Shown: piece after piece, positions 35,942-44,040 of the stretch
How positions within the stretch are numbered: the first letter of the stretch is position 1
Layout: every line of letters begins with the position of its first letter
Source: Cereibacter ovatus
GTDB taxonomy: Bacteria > Pseudomonadota > Alphaproteobacteria > Rhodobacterales > Rhodobacteraceae
Assembly: GCF_900207575.1 (NCBI RefSeq)
Contig: NZ_OAOQ01000001.1
Coordinates: forward strand, 248,001-312,000
Length of the DNA: 64,000 nt
Direction of reading: 5' to 3'
Program-made: the position numbers and the translations under genes
Notes under the pieces: model-generated
Told to the model about the DNA's origin: nothing
Seen by the model: the letters and a program-made list of their open reading frames with translations, nothing else
The model's database searches: none

Positions 35942-36697
35942 ATGAATGACATCTTCCAGAGTTTCCTTGCGCAGGACATCGCGGCCCCGATGCTGAGCAG
36001 CCTTGTGACGGGTCTGCTGATCGGACTGGACCGAGAGGTGCGCGGCAAGCCCGCCGGGCTGCGGACCCATGCGCTGGTCTGTTTCGCGGCCACGATCCTG
36101 ACCCTTGCCGCGGCGCGTCAGGGCGAATGGACGGCGAATTTCATGCCCGGCACGCAGCTTGTGTCCGACCCCTCGCGGATGGCGCATGGCATCCTGACCG
36201 GGATCGGCTTTCTGGGCGCAGGCGTGATCTTCCGCGAGGGGGCCTCGGTTCATGGGCTGACCACGGCCGCCTCGCTCTGGATCGCCTCGGCGCTGGGCAT
36301 CGTCTATGGCGTCGGCATGTATTGGCTGGCGGTGGCGGGAACGGCGGCCACGCTGATCGTGCTGGTGGTGATGCGGATCATCTTTGCCCTTCTGCCGGTG
36401 CGATCCGAGATCCGCCTGCGGGTGATCGTCGCCGGAAGCTCTGGTTTTGGCGCGGCAGAGCTGCGCGAAATCCTGCGGCGCGAAGGCTTGCGCATTCGCG
36501 CGGTCAGCCGCAGCCACAGCCGGCCCAACGACCGGCTGGAACTGGGGGCCTCGGCCTATTGCCGGTCGGAAGCGGGCGCGGATCGTCTGGCAGAGGCGCT
36601 GCTGCGGACCGAGGCGGTCCTTGCCTTTTCGATCATCCCCGCCGAGGATCCGGCGGGCCAGATGCTGCATACCGGGATCGGGCACCGGCATTTATAG
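35942..36697 (+). CDS. MgtC/SapB family membrane protein
   Basis: The 251-residue protein has four or five N-terminal helices with the family motifs LVTGLLIGLDREVRGKPAGLRTHALV and GILTGIGFLGAGVIFREG, then a cytoplasmic C-terminal ACT-like domain (about 150-240). MgtC proteins help survival at low Mg2+ and modulate F-type ATPase in pathogens; in free-living bacteria the role is unclear. ATG 35942 was chosen because the helix region begins directly. Confidence 0.9.
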   Translation: MNDIFQSFLAQDIAAPMLSSLVTGLLIGLDREVRGKPAGLRTHALVCFAATILTLAAARQGEWTANFMPGTQLVSDPSRMAHGILTGIGFLGAGVIFREGASVHGLTTAASLWIASALGIVYGVGMYWLAVAGTAATLIVLVVMRIIFALLPVRSEIRLRVIVAGSSGFGAAELREILRREGLRIRAVSRSHSRPNDRLELGASAYCRSEAGADRLAEALLRTEAVLAFSIIPAEDPAGQMLHTGIGHRHL

Positions 36698-37088
36698 CGC
36701 CGCGCCTCTTGCGCGGCCTGTCGTAAACCGCGGTTTCCCGCCGTCAGCCTGCCGCGCGAAAACCTGTGGCGCTGGCGGGAACCCGTGCCGGATGCGGGCT
36801 GTTTGCTTTCCCAAAGCGGATTGGCCGGGGGATGCGTGATGGTCAAAGGCGGGGCAGGGTTTCCCGGCGGCAGGATGGGGCGCGGCCCGCAGCGTCTTGG
36901 GGCGGGGGCATCCATGCGCGCCTTCAGGCAGGGCGGGTGCCATGCGCCGGCCTGACAAGTCATTGAAAGCAGGCACAGCCCTGTGGCCCATCGCGCCAGA
37001 GGGGCCGTCTGGTCTGGAAGGGATGCGGGGAACAATTCCCGAACCGGACGCTTGTGATCGGACAGGCGCAAGAAGCGGACCCGAGGCA
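36698..37088. other. 391-bp interval upstream of the NepR-like ORF
   Basis: No gene is convincing here on either strand. The only features seen are two GGAAC boxes: one at 36778, and a better one at 37029 described separately. Confidence 0.4.
37029..37053 (+). promoter_or_regulatory. EcfG-like promoter before the NepR-like ORF
   Basis: GGAAC (37029-37033) is followed after 15 bp by CGCTT (37049-37053), close to the general-stress EcfG consensus GGAAC-N16/17-CGTT. It lies 36 bp before ATG 37089. Spacing and -10 are imperfect. Confidence 0.35.
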
Positions 37089-37271
37089 ATGATCCCAGTC
37101 ATGCAGGACGATCAGGCGGCAGCTCTGGTTCGATGGCAGGTCGAATGCAGTCTCAGGCGGGCTTATGACCTGACGCTGGCGCACCCGACCGAGGCGGCGT
37201 CCGACGACAGGTTTGGCCATCTGCTGGACCTGATCCGCAAGCGGCAAAGCCTCGGCCCGCGGCCGTCATGA
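37089..37271 (+). CDS. NepR-like anti-sigma factor candidate
   Basis: This 60-residue ORF contains the segment LRRAYDLTLAHPTEAASDDRFGHLLDLIRK split as two helices: LRRAYDLTL and DRFGHLLDLI. That pattern matches NepR, the anti-sigma factor that holds EcfG inactive until PhyR binds it, with a few extra residues between the helices. An ECF sigma gene follows on the same strand 390 bp away. GAGG lies 3 nt before the ATG, rather close. NepR identity is inferred from the helix pattern alone. Confidence 0.5.
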   Translation: MIPVMQDDQAAALVRWQVECSLRRAYDLTLAHPTEAASDDRFGHLLDLIRKRQSLGPRPS

Positions 37272-37321
37272 TCCGCGGCACCAGGACGGCCCTTTCGGGG
37301 GGCCGCGTTGTCTGCCTTGGG

Positions 37322-37530
37322 TCAGTCGCCCTTGTGGGTGCCGGCAGGCGGCGGGGGCACCGCCGCGGCGCCTTCGCGCAGCGCCAGCGCATGGGCCAGT
37401 CGGCGTGCCAGCCCCGGAATGGGCGCGGGCCCCTTCCCGCTTCGATCGCGCGCAAGAGCTGCTGGCTCTGCTGATGCAGGTCGTCCTGCCCGGCTGCCGC
37501 TTCCGTTTCCTGATCCTGCCCTGTCACCAT
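37322..37530 (-). pseudogene. Possible frameshifted small gene next to the sigma factor
   Basis: From ATG 37530 a coding-like frame runs MVTGQDQETEAAAGQDDLHQ then QSQQLLRAIEAG, and loses sense near 37435. One frame over, coding-like sequence resumes as GPAPIPGLARRLAHALALRE, then GAAAVPPPPAGTHKGD and a stop at 37322. Adding one base in the G/C run near 37430-37440 would join them into one protein of about 68 residues. It could be a decayed gene, a sequencing error or a programmed shift. I do not recognise the product. Confidence 0.35.
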
Positions 37531-37597
37531 CGGACCTGCTGCCTGCACCCTGATCCAAGGCTTGCCGGGACCGGCGGCCCTGCGCAACGCCAAAGCC

Positions 37598-37622
37598 GGA
37601 ACCGGCCCCGAAACGCGACGGT
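37598..37622 (+). promoter_or_regulatory. EcfG-like promoter before the sigma factor
   Basis: GGAAC (37598-37602) is followed after 16 bp by CGGT (37619-37622), near the EcfG consensus, about 40 bp before GTG 37663. This would fit autoregulation of the sigma factor. Confidence 0.4.
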
Positions 37623-37662
37623 GATTGCCGCACCGGAGGCCAACCAGAGCCAGAAGCGGCCC

Positions 37663-38166
37663 GTGACGGACCAGACCCATCCGCAATCGATCATTCCCGA
37701 TGTCGTCGATCTTATTCCGGCCCTGCGCGCCTATGCCCGGTCGTTGACCCGCACTCAGGCCGATGCCAGCGATCTGGTGCAGCAAACGCTGCTGAAGGCG
37801 CTTGCCAATGTCGACAAGTTCCAGTCGGGCACCCGGCTGCGTGCGTGGCTGTTCACCATCCTGCGCAACACCTTCCACATCCGCAGCCATATCCGCGCCC
37901 GAGAGCGGACCGGCGTCGCCGATTGCGTGTCGGGCGAGATGTCGGTGCAGCCCTTGCAGGAATGGGCAGTGCCGGGCCGCGAGTTGATGGCGGCGATCGA
38001 GCGGCTGCCAGTTGATTCCCGCGAGATCCTGATCCTGGTCGTGATGCCGGGCGAAAGCTCCGAGGATGCCGCGCGGATCTGCCGTTGTGCGGAGGGCCCG
38101 GTGAAACACCGGGTCAGCCGCGCCCGGACGATGGTGATGATCGATCTGGAAGGCGGCGGCGCCTGA
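37663..38166 (+). CDS. ECF sigma factor, EcfG-type
   Basis: The 167-residue sigma factor has region 2 (LIPALRAYARSLTRTQADASDLVQQTLL... then RLRAWLFTILRNTF) and region 4 (AIERLPVDSREILILV ... GPVKHRVSRARTMV). The wording ALRAYARSLTR and RAWLFTILRN resembles the small EcfG/EcfG2 sigma factors of alphaproteobacterial general stress responses. No ATG fits; GTG 37663 gives the usual N-terminus. PhyR is not in the window. The 391 bp upstream (37272-37662) hold the possible broken gene. Confidence 0.83.
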   Translation: MTDQTHPQSIIPDVVDLIPALRAYARSLTRTQADASDLVQQTLLKALANVDKFQSGTRLRAWLFTILRNTFHIRSHIRARERTGVADCVSGEMSVQPLQEWAVPGRELMAAIERLPVDSREILILVVMPGESSEDAARICRCAEGPVKHRVSRARTMVMIDLEGGGA

Positions 38167-38329
38167 CCGCGCCCGACATGGCCTTGTGCGCCCGCAGGGG
38201 GCGCGAAACCCCGACGAGTCACCCCGGTCTTTCGGCCGTCGGACCAGCCGAAGGCCCGCCCGCCGCGACAGCCGTCTGCGCGGCCCGTCGTTTCGCGGAT
38301 CGCCTCAAAGGGGCGCCCCGGCCCCCGTC

Positions 38330-39895
38330 TCAGGCCGAGACCTGTTCACGCAGGATCGCCACCGTCATCGAGATCATCAGATAAATCCCCGCAAAAATCA
38401 GCATCACCACCAGCGTGTTTTCGAATGCGCGCGGGTAGGCGGGTTCGTCCGGCAACACCGGGCGCACCGACAGCGAGAGATAGCGGGTCTGGCGATGTGC
38501 TTCGACCCGCGCGGTTTCCAGCGCCTCCAGCGCCTGCGCGAGCAAAAGCTGCCGCGTCGTCACGTCGGATTGCGCCACCAGCAATTCGCCCTGCACCTTG
38601 GCCAGCGACAGCCCGTCCTTGCCGTCCTCGGTCAGCCGGGCGCGGGCGGTGGCCACCTCGGCCTCAAGGGCTGCGATACGGCGGCGGACAGGCTCCATCC
38701 GGGCGGGGTTCGGCTGCGCGTTCGACTGCATCTGCTGAAGCGACAGCCGTTCGGTCATCAACTGGCTTTCCAGCTGGCCCAACTGGCTGGCGATCAGCGA
38801 AACCTCGACCTCGGAGGACAGCACCTTGAAGCGTTCCTGAAGCGTCACCACCCGCTGCTGGGCGGCCAGCATCTTGGCCTCGGCCTCGTCATAGATCTGG
38901 CGGGCCCCCGCCATCTGATCCTCGCGCAGGCGCTGGGTCAGATGGTCGACCTGTTCCTCGGCATAGGAAATCAGCGCCGTGGCATAGGCGACCGAGGTTT
39001 CGGGATCGGTGGCGCGGACCTCAAGCTTCACGATACCTTCGGTCGGATCGTAGGCGATCTTTACCGTCTTTGTGTAAAGCCGATAAGCGTCCTCGGCGGT
39101 GGCATCGGGGGCAAGCCGCTGGATCGGGTCGATCCCCTCTTGGCTGAAATGTGGACGAAAGCCGATGTCGCGATCCAGCCGCTGCATCGCCTCGCGCGAT
39201 TGCAGATAGCCCTGAACGGCCATGCTGTCCTGCGCTGTGGCGAACTGTGTTCCCGACAACAGCCCGCCGATCCCCCCGACCGAGGCCGGATTTTCCGCCT
39301 GCTGGATCACGAATTCGGATTTCGTGGCAAAAAGCGGCGTCGCCAGTTGGTAATAGTAGTAGCCTGCAAGAATTGTCGGCAGCAGCACGAAAAACGCCAG
39401 CCGCGCCGCCAGCAGCGCCAGCTTGCGCCGCCGCCTGCGGGCGATGTCGCGCTGGATGCGCATGATCGCATCGGCCTGACCCTCTTCGGCCCGGGCTTCG
39501 GGGGACGGCAGGACGAGCGGCGGCGCCGTATCGGGCAGCGCCGCCCCCCCATCGCTGAGCGCCAGCGCACGGCCATGGGCCGGCCGGTCCGCCGAGGCGG
39601 CATCAAGCAGGCTGCCGCGCTGGAACGGGTCGATGCCGGCCCGGCGCAGCAGAACCACGGCCTCGTGGTCGGAACTGGCGGTCAGCCCTTCCTTCTGTGC
39701 GATCCGCCGGGCCATGCGCAACTGACGTGCGGTCAACCCCTCGCGCCGGACGGCATCGATGTCGGTGCCGGGCTCGTCTGCGGGCGGCGCCACGCCGGCA
39801 TTGGCCGCCGCGGCCGGACCCGGTTCGGGGGCGGGCAGGGGCGCCTGATCGGCCGGCTGGATGCGGAACCGTCTAGCCTTGAGCTTCATAGTCAT
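38330..39895 (-). CDS. kpsE: Capsule polysaccharide export protein with long N-terminal extension
   Basis: KpsE/CtrB-type proteins are inner-membrane, periplasm-spanning adaptors that couple the KpsMT exporter to the outer-membrane channel. The 521-residue protein has a first helix near 160-182, a large periplasmic coiled-coil region (about 330-450) and a C-terminal helix (NTLVVMLIFAGIYLMISM). Unlike E. coli KpsE (about 380 aa), some 155 residues precede the first helix: a Pro/Ala-rich stretch, then ARQLRMARRIAQKEGL...VLLRRAGIDPFQ. Its start lies within the 3' end of kpsT (overlap about 23 bp). Confidence 0.87.
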   Translation of the reverse strand: MTMKLKARRFRIQPADQAPLPAPEPGPAAAANAGVAPPADEPGTDIDAVRREGLTARQLRMARRIAQKEGLTASSDHEAVVLLRRAGIDPFQRGSLLDAASADRPAHGRALALSDGGAALPDTAPPLVLPSPEARAEEGQADAIMRIQRDIARRRRRKLALLAARLAFFVLLPTILAGYYYYQLATPLFATKSEFVIQQAENPASVGGIGGLLSGTQFATAQDSMAVQGYLQSREAMQRLDRDIGFRPHFSQEGIDPIQRLAPDATAEDAYRLYTKTVKIAYDPTEGIVKLEVRATDPETSVAYATALISYAEEQVDHLTQRLREDQMAGARQIYDEAEAKMLAAQQRVVTLQERFKVLSSEVEVSLIASQLGQLESQLMTERLSLQQMQSNAQPNPARMEPVRRRIAALEAEVATARARLTEDGKDGLSLAKVQGELLVAQSDVTTRQLLLAQALEALETARVEAHRQTRYLSLSVRPVLPDEPAYPRAFENTLVVMLIFAGIYLMISMTVAILREQVSA

Positions 39896-40532
39896 AAAGA
39901 CGTTTCGCTTCCTCAAGCGTGTCGAACATGTAAAGCCGGCCATGTCGCAGCACGGCGGCCGAGCGGCAGAACTTTTCCAGCACCGATGGCTGATGCGAGA
40001 CGATGACGACCGTAGACTGTCGCAGCCTCTCGCGCAAAAGGGTTCCCGCCTTTCGATTGAAGGCTACATCCGTCGTAGAGGGCATCCCCTCGTCGATCAG
40101 GTAAATGTCAAACTCGATCGCCAGCATCAGCGCGAAGGACAGCCGGGCCTTCATGCCGGACGAATAGGTGCCCACCGGCATGTCGAAATATTCACCGATG
40201 CCGCAGAGCCAGCGGCAGAAACCTTCGACATAGTCCGGGTCAAGCCCGTAAAGCCGGGCGATGTAGCGGGCGTTTTCGGTCGCGGTGTGGCGTGAGACCA
40301 CGCCGCCCATGAAGCCCAGCGGAAACGAGATGCGCGAGCGGCGCAGGATCCGACCTTCGTCGGGTTTTTCCAGCCCGGCCATCATGTTGATGATCGTGCT
40401 CTTGCCGGTGCCGTTGGGGGCAAGGATGCCCAGAGAGTTGCCCAGTTCGACCCGGAACGAGGCCCGGTCAAGGATGACCTTGCGCTGCTTTCCGGTCCAG
40501 AACGATTTGCTGACAGTTTCGAATTCGATCAT
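39873..40532 (-). CDS. kpsT: Capsule polysaccharide ABC exporter ATPase
   Basis: The 219-residue ATPase has the KpsT-type Walker A APNGTGKST, signature YSSGMKARLSF, and Walker B IYLIDEG; it lacks a long C-terminal domain, as in group 2/3 capsule exporters. ATG 40532 gives the standard 219-residue length and follows GGAGCGGGCGG; the frame is open to 40586. The matching permease kpsM is not adjacent on either side, so it must lie elsewhere. Confidence 0.91.
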   Translation of the reverse strand: MIEFETVSKSFWTGKQRKVILDRASFRVELGNSLGILAPNGTGKSTIINMMAGLEKPDEGRILRRSRISFPLGFMGGVVSRHTATENARYIARLYGLDPDYVEGFCRWLCGIGEYFDMPVGTYSSGMKARLSFALMLAIEFDIYLIDEGMPSTTDVAFNRKAGTLLRERLRQSTVVIVSHQPSVLEKFCRSAAVLRHGRLYMFDTLEEAKRLYDYEAQG

Positions 40533-40821
40533 CCGCCCGCTCCGGCCGCCCCCGCGCTGCCTTGTCCGACCATCGCTAGCCGACACCCATCGCTAGCCGA
40601 CAAAGGTTAACCAATCTGCCCTTATCGGCGCAGTTGGGCAGGATTATGTCCGCGTCGGCGCCAATCGTCCGGGCCAGATGGCGCGGGTGTGGCGGCGCTG
40701 CAAGACCTGCGCCAGCTGGCGGTGGTGGGGGCCGGGGCGCAAGCGCGCAGGCCCCGGCCCCGCGATTGCGCGGGCAGGCGGCAGAGGGTATGGCCGGGGC
40801 AGAAGAAAGGAGATCACAGCC
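40533..40821. repeat. Divergent kpsT-fabD interval with a 17-bp tandem repeat
   Basis: Two identical 16-nt copies of CCATCGCTAGCCGACA at 40570-40585 and 40587-40602 are 17 bp apart, each containing GCTAGC, about 40-70 bp upstream of kpsT. Tandem identical sites in a promoter region suggest regulator binding. The rest of the 289-bp gap shows no gene. Confidence 0.6.
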
Positions 40822-41754
40822 ATGAGCCGCGCATTCGTTTTCCCGGGGCAGGGTGCCCAGACCATCGGCATGGGCCGGGCGCTTGCCGAAAGCTATCCGG
40901 CGGCGCGTGCCGTCTTTCAGGAAGTCGACGAGGCGCTGGGCGAGAAGCTGTCGGCGCTGATCTGGGACGGCTCGATCGACGAGCTGACGCTGACGCAGAA
41001 CGCGCAGCCCGCGCTGATGGCGACCTCGATGGCGGCCCTGGCCGCGCTGGAGGCCGAGGGGCTGGGGATCGCCACCGCCTCGTTCGTGGCGGGGCATTCG
41101 CTGGGGGAATATTCGGCGCTGTGTGCGGCGAAATCGCTGAAGCTGGCTGATACGGCGCGGCTGCTGCGGGTGCGCGGTCAGGCGATGCAAGAGGCGGTGC
41201 CGGTGGGCGTGGGCGCGATGGCGGCGCTGCTGGGTCTGGATTACGAGACCGTGGTCGAGGTGGCGCATGAGGCGGCCGAGGGCGAGGTCTGTCAGGCAGC
41301 CAACGACAACGATCCGGCGCAGGTGGTGGTGTCAGGCCACAAGGCCGCGGTGGAACGTGCGGTCGAGATCGCCAAGGCGCGGGGTGCCAAGCGTGCGATC
41401 CTGTTGCCGGTCAGCGCGCCTTTCCATTGCGCGCTGATGCAGCACGCGGCCAGCGTGATGTCCGAGGCGCTGGCGGCGGTGGCGATCGAGGCGCCGGTCT
41501 GCCCGGTGGTGGTGAATGTCCGCGCCGAGGCGGTCAGCGAGCCCGACCGCATCCGCGCGCTTCTGGTGGCGCAGGTCACGGGGGCAGTGCGCTGGCGCGA
41601 AAGCGTGATCTGGATGGAGAATGCAGGCGTGACCGAGTTCTGGGAGATCGGCGCCGGCAAGGCCCTGTCGGGGATGATCAAGCGCATCGCGAAAGGGGCC
41701 GGCACCCGCGCGATCGGCGTGCCCGAGGATGTGGCGGCGGCGGCTTCGGCCTGA
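40822..41754 (+). CDS. fabD: Malonyl-CoA:ACP transacylase
   Basis: FabD moves malonyl from CoA to acyl carrier protein for fatty acid synthesis. The 310-residue enzyme has the oxyanion region FVFPGQGAQTIGMG, the active-site Ser (S93) in AGHSLGEYSAL, an Arg in LRVRGQAMQEA, and catalytic His (H202) in LPVSAPFHCALM. AAAGGAGA precedes the ATG. The gene stands alone here; fabG is not next to it as in many relatives. Confidence 0.96.
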   Translation: MSRAFVFPGQGAQTIGMGRALAESYPAARAVFQEVDEALGEKLSALIWDGSIDELTLTQNAQPALMATSMAALAALEAEGLGIATASFVAGHSLGEYSALCAAKSLKLADTARLLRVRGQAMQEAVPVGVGAMAALLGLDYETVVEVAHEAAEGEVCQAANDNDPAQVVVSGHKAAVERAVEIAKARGAKRAILLPVSAPFHCALMQHAASVMSEALAAVAIEAPVCPVVVNVRAEAVSEPDRIRALLVAQVTGAVRWRESVIWMENAGVTEFWEIGAGKALSGMIKRIAKGAGTRAIGVPEDVAAAASA

Positions 41755-41767
41755 GGCCGGTGGCGGA

Positions 41768-41822
41768 GCGGGGGTTTTGCACCCCCGCACCCCCGCAGGA
41801 TATTTGGGCCAGACTGAAAGGG
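41768..41822 (+). repeat. Hairpin plus dispersed-motif copy downstream of fabD
   Basis: A 7-bp G/C stem (41768-41774 with 41782-41788, loop TTTTGCA) directly precedes a third, shorter copy of the edd-eda repeat (GCAGGATATTTGGGCCAGAC then TGAAAGGG, 41795-41822). The hairpin may be a terminator for fabD; the motif follows it. Confidence 0.55.
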
Positions 41823-41893
41823 GCAGGGCCGCTTTTTTGGTGTGGCGATGTCGAATGCCGGCAAGGCCGCGTGGGTCAGGGGCGGTTTGGGCG

Positions 41894-42124
41894 TCAGCGT
41901 GTGGTGCGGCCGTCGTGGCCGCCGCGGCGCCGCGCGAGGCGGGGCGCGCGGGCGGGCAGGTCTGCCATGATCGTGCGGCGGGCGTCCGGGGAGAGGCGTG
42001 ACCAGGCGGCGATCTCGTCCAGGGTGCGGTGGCAGCCGACGCAGATCCGTTCTTCCGGGTGGATCATGCACAGTTTCACGCAGGGGCTTTCGATTTCGTC
42101 CCGCGTCCAGAGGTCGTCTTTCAC
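41894..42124 (-). CDS. DUF1289 domain protein (small cysteine-rich)
   Basis: The 76-residue protein holds the DUF1289 pattern: [21 protein letters not shown], four cysteines likely to bind zinc or an Fe-S cluster, followed by RTLDEIAAW and a basic tail. The start is GTG 42124, overlapping the ruvX stop by 4 nt (GTGA) with GGAGAG upstream; the frame is open to 42148. Its position suggests cotranscription with ccmI and ruvX. Function is unknown. Confidence 0.85.
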   Translation of the reverse strand: MKDDLWTRDEIESPCVKLCMIHPEERICVGCHRTLDEIAAWSRLSPDARRTIMADLPARAPRLARRRGGHDGRTTR

Positions 42125-42603
42125 CTGTTTCTCTCCCGTTCGAGCCAAGCCAGGCGGTCCAGCACGCCTTGCAGGATATAGCCTGCGGCGACGTGGTCGA
42201 TCACCTCGGCGCGACGTTTGCGGGACGTATCCGCCTCGATCAGCGCGCGTTCGGCGGCGACCGTGGAGAGGCGTTCGTCCCAGTAGCCGATCGGGAGCGG
42301 GATGAGGCGCGAGATGTTGCGGGCGAAGGCGCGGGTCGATTGCGCCCTTGGGCCTTCCGATCCGTCCATGTTCCGCGGCAGGCCGAGCACCAGACCGGCA
42401 AGGGCGCGGCTGGTCACGATTTCCTGAAGTTTTGCCGCATCCTCGGTGAATTTGGTGCGGCGGATGGTCAGCAGCGGGGTTGCGATGTGGCGCAGGCCGT
42501 CGGAGACCGCGACGCCGATCGTCTTGGTGCCGAGGTCGAGGCCGGCGATGGCGCCGCTGCGCGGCAGGGCGGCGAGGAAGTCGGCGATCTCGTCGTGGAT
42601 CAT
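42121..42603 (-). CDS. ruvX: YqgF/RuvX family RNase H-fold nuclease
   Basis: This 160-residue protein is a putative Holliday junction resolvase that also has been linked to pre-16S rRNA 5' processing. The RNase H-fold acidic residues are visible in [29 protein letters not shown] and the C-terminal [12 protein letters not shown], with [13 protein letters not shown] between. ATG 42603 overlaps the ccmI stop by 4 nt. The frame is open to 42969 but without coding-like character. Confidence 0.93.
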   Translation of the reverse strand: MIHDEIADFLAALPRSGAIAGLDLGTKTIGVAVSDGLRHIATPLLTIRRTKFTEDAAKLQEIVTSRALAGLVLGLPRNMDGSEGPRAQSTRAFARNISRLIPLPIGYWDERLSTVAAERALIEADTSRKRRAEVIDHVAAGYILQGVLDRLAWLERERNR

Positions 42604-43838
42604 TGTGTGAGCCCTGCGCGTTCGGCAGCGGCGCGGATTTCGGCGAGGTCGGCCTCGCGGCCCTGGAAGCGGGTCAGGGCCTCGGCGTGGATGGCGCGGG
42701 CGCGGTCGGTCTGGCCGAGGATGCCGAGGGCGCCGATCAGGCGGGCCCATTCCGCTGCGGTGCCGCCTTCGGTGGCGAGGCGGGTGTTCAGGCCCTCGAC
42801 CATGGATTCGATCATCGCCTTGCGCTCTTCCGGGGACATGTCGGCCGCGGCCTGCATATCGGCGGTTGTGGGGCCGGTGGGGGTGGCGGCTGTTTCGGGG
42901 GGAAGGTCGTATTTCACCCCGGCGAGCCAGGCCAGTTCCTCGATCTGGGCGCGCAAGGGCGGCATCCACGGATCACCGGGCTGCGAGCCTTCCAGCAGCC
43001 CGCGCCACAGTTTGAACGCCATGTCGGGCCGGCCGGTCTGGGCCAGCAGCAGGCCGGAATAATAGCGTGCGGTGCCGTTCTGCGGATCGCGCCGCAGCGC
43101 CTCGGTCAGGGCGGATTCGGACTCGGGGGTGACGATGCCGGCGGCGGCGATGATCTTCAGTTCCGCGAGTGCTGCGTGATCCTCGGCAGTGTCGGCGGGG
43201 GTTTTCAGCGCGATCACCTGGCTTTGGGCGGCGGCGGCGGCGGCGAAATTGCCCAGGGCGGCCTCGTTTCGGGCCAGAAGTTCCTGGCCACGGATGTCTT
43301 CGGGGTTGGCGGCGACGGCGCTGCGCAGCTTGTCCATAAGGATCAGGAATTCGGGATCGGCCGCGGGGGTTGGCGACCGGGCCGTGCGGGCGGCCTCGGC
43401 CTCGGCTTCGGCCTGCGAAGGGCGGTTGCGGTAGGCGGTTTCGGCCTCGGCCAGCCGGGCGGCCATCGGGCGGTCTCCATAGCCGGGCGCCCCCAGATCG
43501 AGATAGGCCGCGACTGCGCCGCCCAGCACCAGCACCATCCCGCCCGCCGCGGCAAGGGTCAGGGCGCGCGGCGAGGCGCCGGCGCCATTCCCGGCCTTCA
43601 GTGCCCGGTCGGCATCCAGCAGGCGGCGTGAGACTTCCGTTTTCAGCCGGTCGGCTTCGTCGGGGGCGATGGTGCCGCGGGCAAGGTCGCGTTCGATCTC
43701 TTGCAGCTGGTCGCGATAGACGCGCATGTCGAAGGCGGCGGCGGGTTCGTCCGATCGCCCCCCGCGCAGCAGCGACAGCACGAGCAGCGCGGCGACGCCT
43801 GCGGCAATCGCCCCGGCAAGGATCCAGAACAGCGTCAT
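42600..43838 (-). CDS. ccmI: Cytochrome c biogenesis protein CcmI
   Basis: CcmI (CycH) is the apocytochrome chaperone of the system I maturation complex. The 412-residue protein has two N-terminal helices (about 3-24 and 91-115) flanking a cytoplasmic loop with [17 protein letters not shown] and [14 protein letters not shown], the CcmI-1 signature, and then a periplasmic TPR domain ([38 protein letters not shown]). Start ATG 43838 (MTLFW) or 43844. CcmF/G/H are not nearby. It is transcribed with ruvX and the DUF1289 gene. Confidence 0.9.
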   Translation of the reverse strand: MTLFWILAGAIAAGVAALLVLSLLRGGRSDEPAAAFDMRVYRDQLQEIERDLARGTIAPDEADRLKTEVSRRLLDADRALKAGNGAGASPRALTLAAAGGMVLVLGGAVAAYLDLGAPGYGDRPMAARLAEAETAYRNRPSQAEAEAEAARTARSPTPAADPEFLILMDKLRSAVAANPEDIRGQELLARNEAALGNFAAAAAAQSQVIALKTPADTAEDHAALAELKIIAAAGIVTPESESALTEALRRDPQNGTARYYSGLLLAQTGRPDMAFKLWRGLLEGSQPGDPWMPPLRAQIEELAWLAGVKYDLPPETAATPTGPTTADMQAAADMSPEERKAMIESMVEGLNTRLATEGGTAAEWARLIGALGILGQTDRARAIHAEALTRFQGREADLAEIRAAAERAGLTQ

Positions 43839-44040
43839 TTCCATCAAGGCCCCCGTGCTGACTGCCCCCATGTAGGGCCTCGGCGTCCGGGGCAAAAGTC
43901 CCATTTCCGTCATTGTCGCCCGTGGTGGGCCACCGCTGACGGGCGATGTCGCATTTGTGCCGATTGTGCCGCTTGCGCACGGGGCCATCTCCGCGCACCG
44001 TTCCAGAACGCAGGGAAAGGCCCGAGACGGGAGTCGGCAC

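Noticed and set aside
37153-38109. A long minus-strand ORF (318 aa) across the sigma factor.
   Set aside because: Most of it is antisense to the sigma factor; only the first coding-like segment near 37530 is kept, as a possible frameshifted gene.
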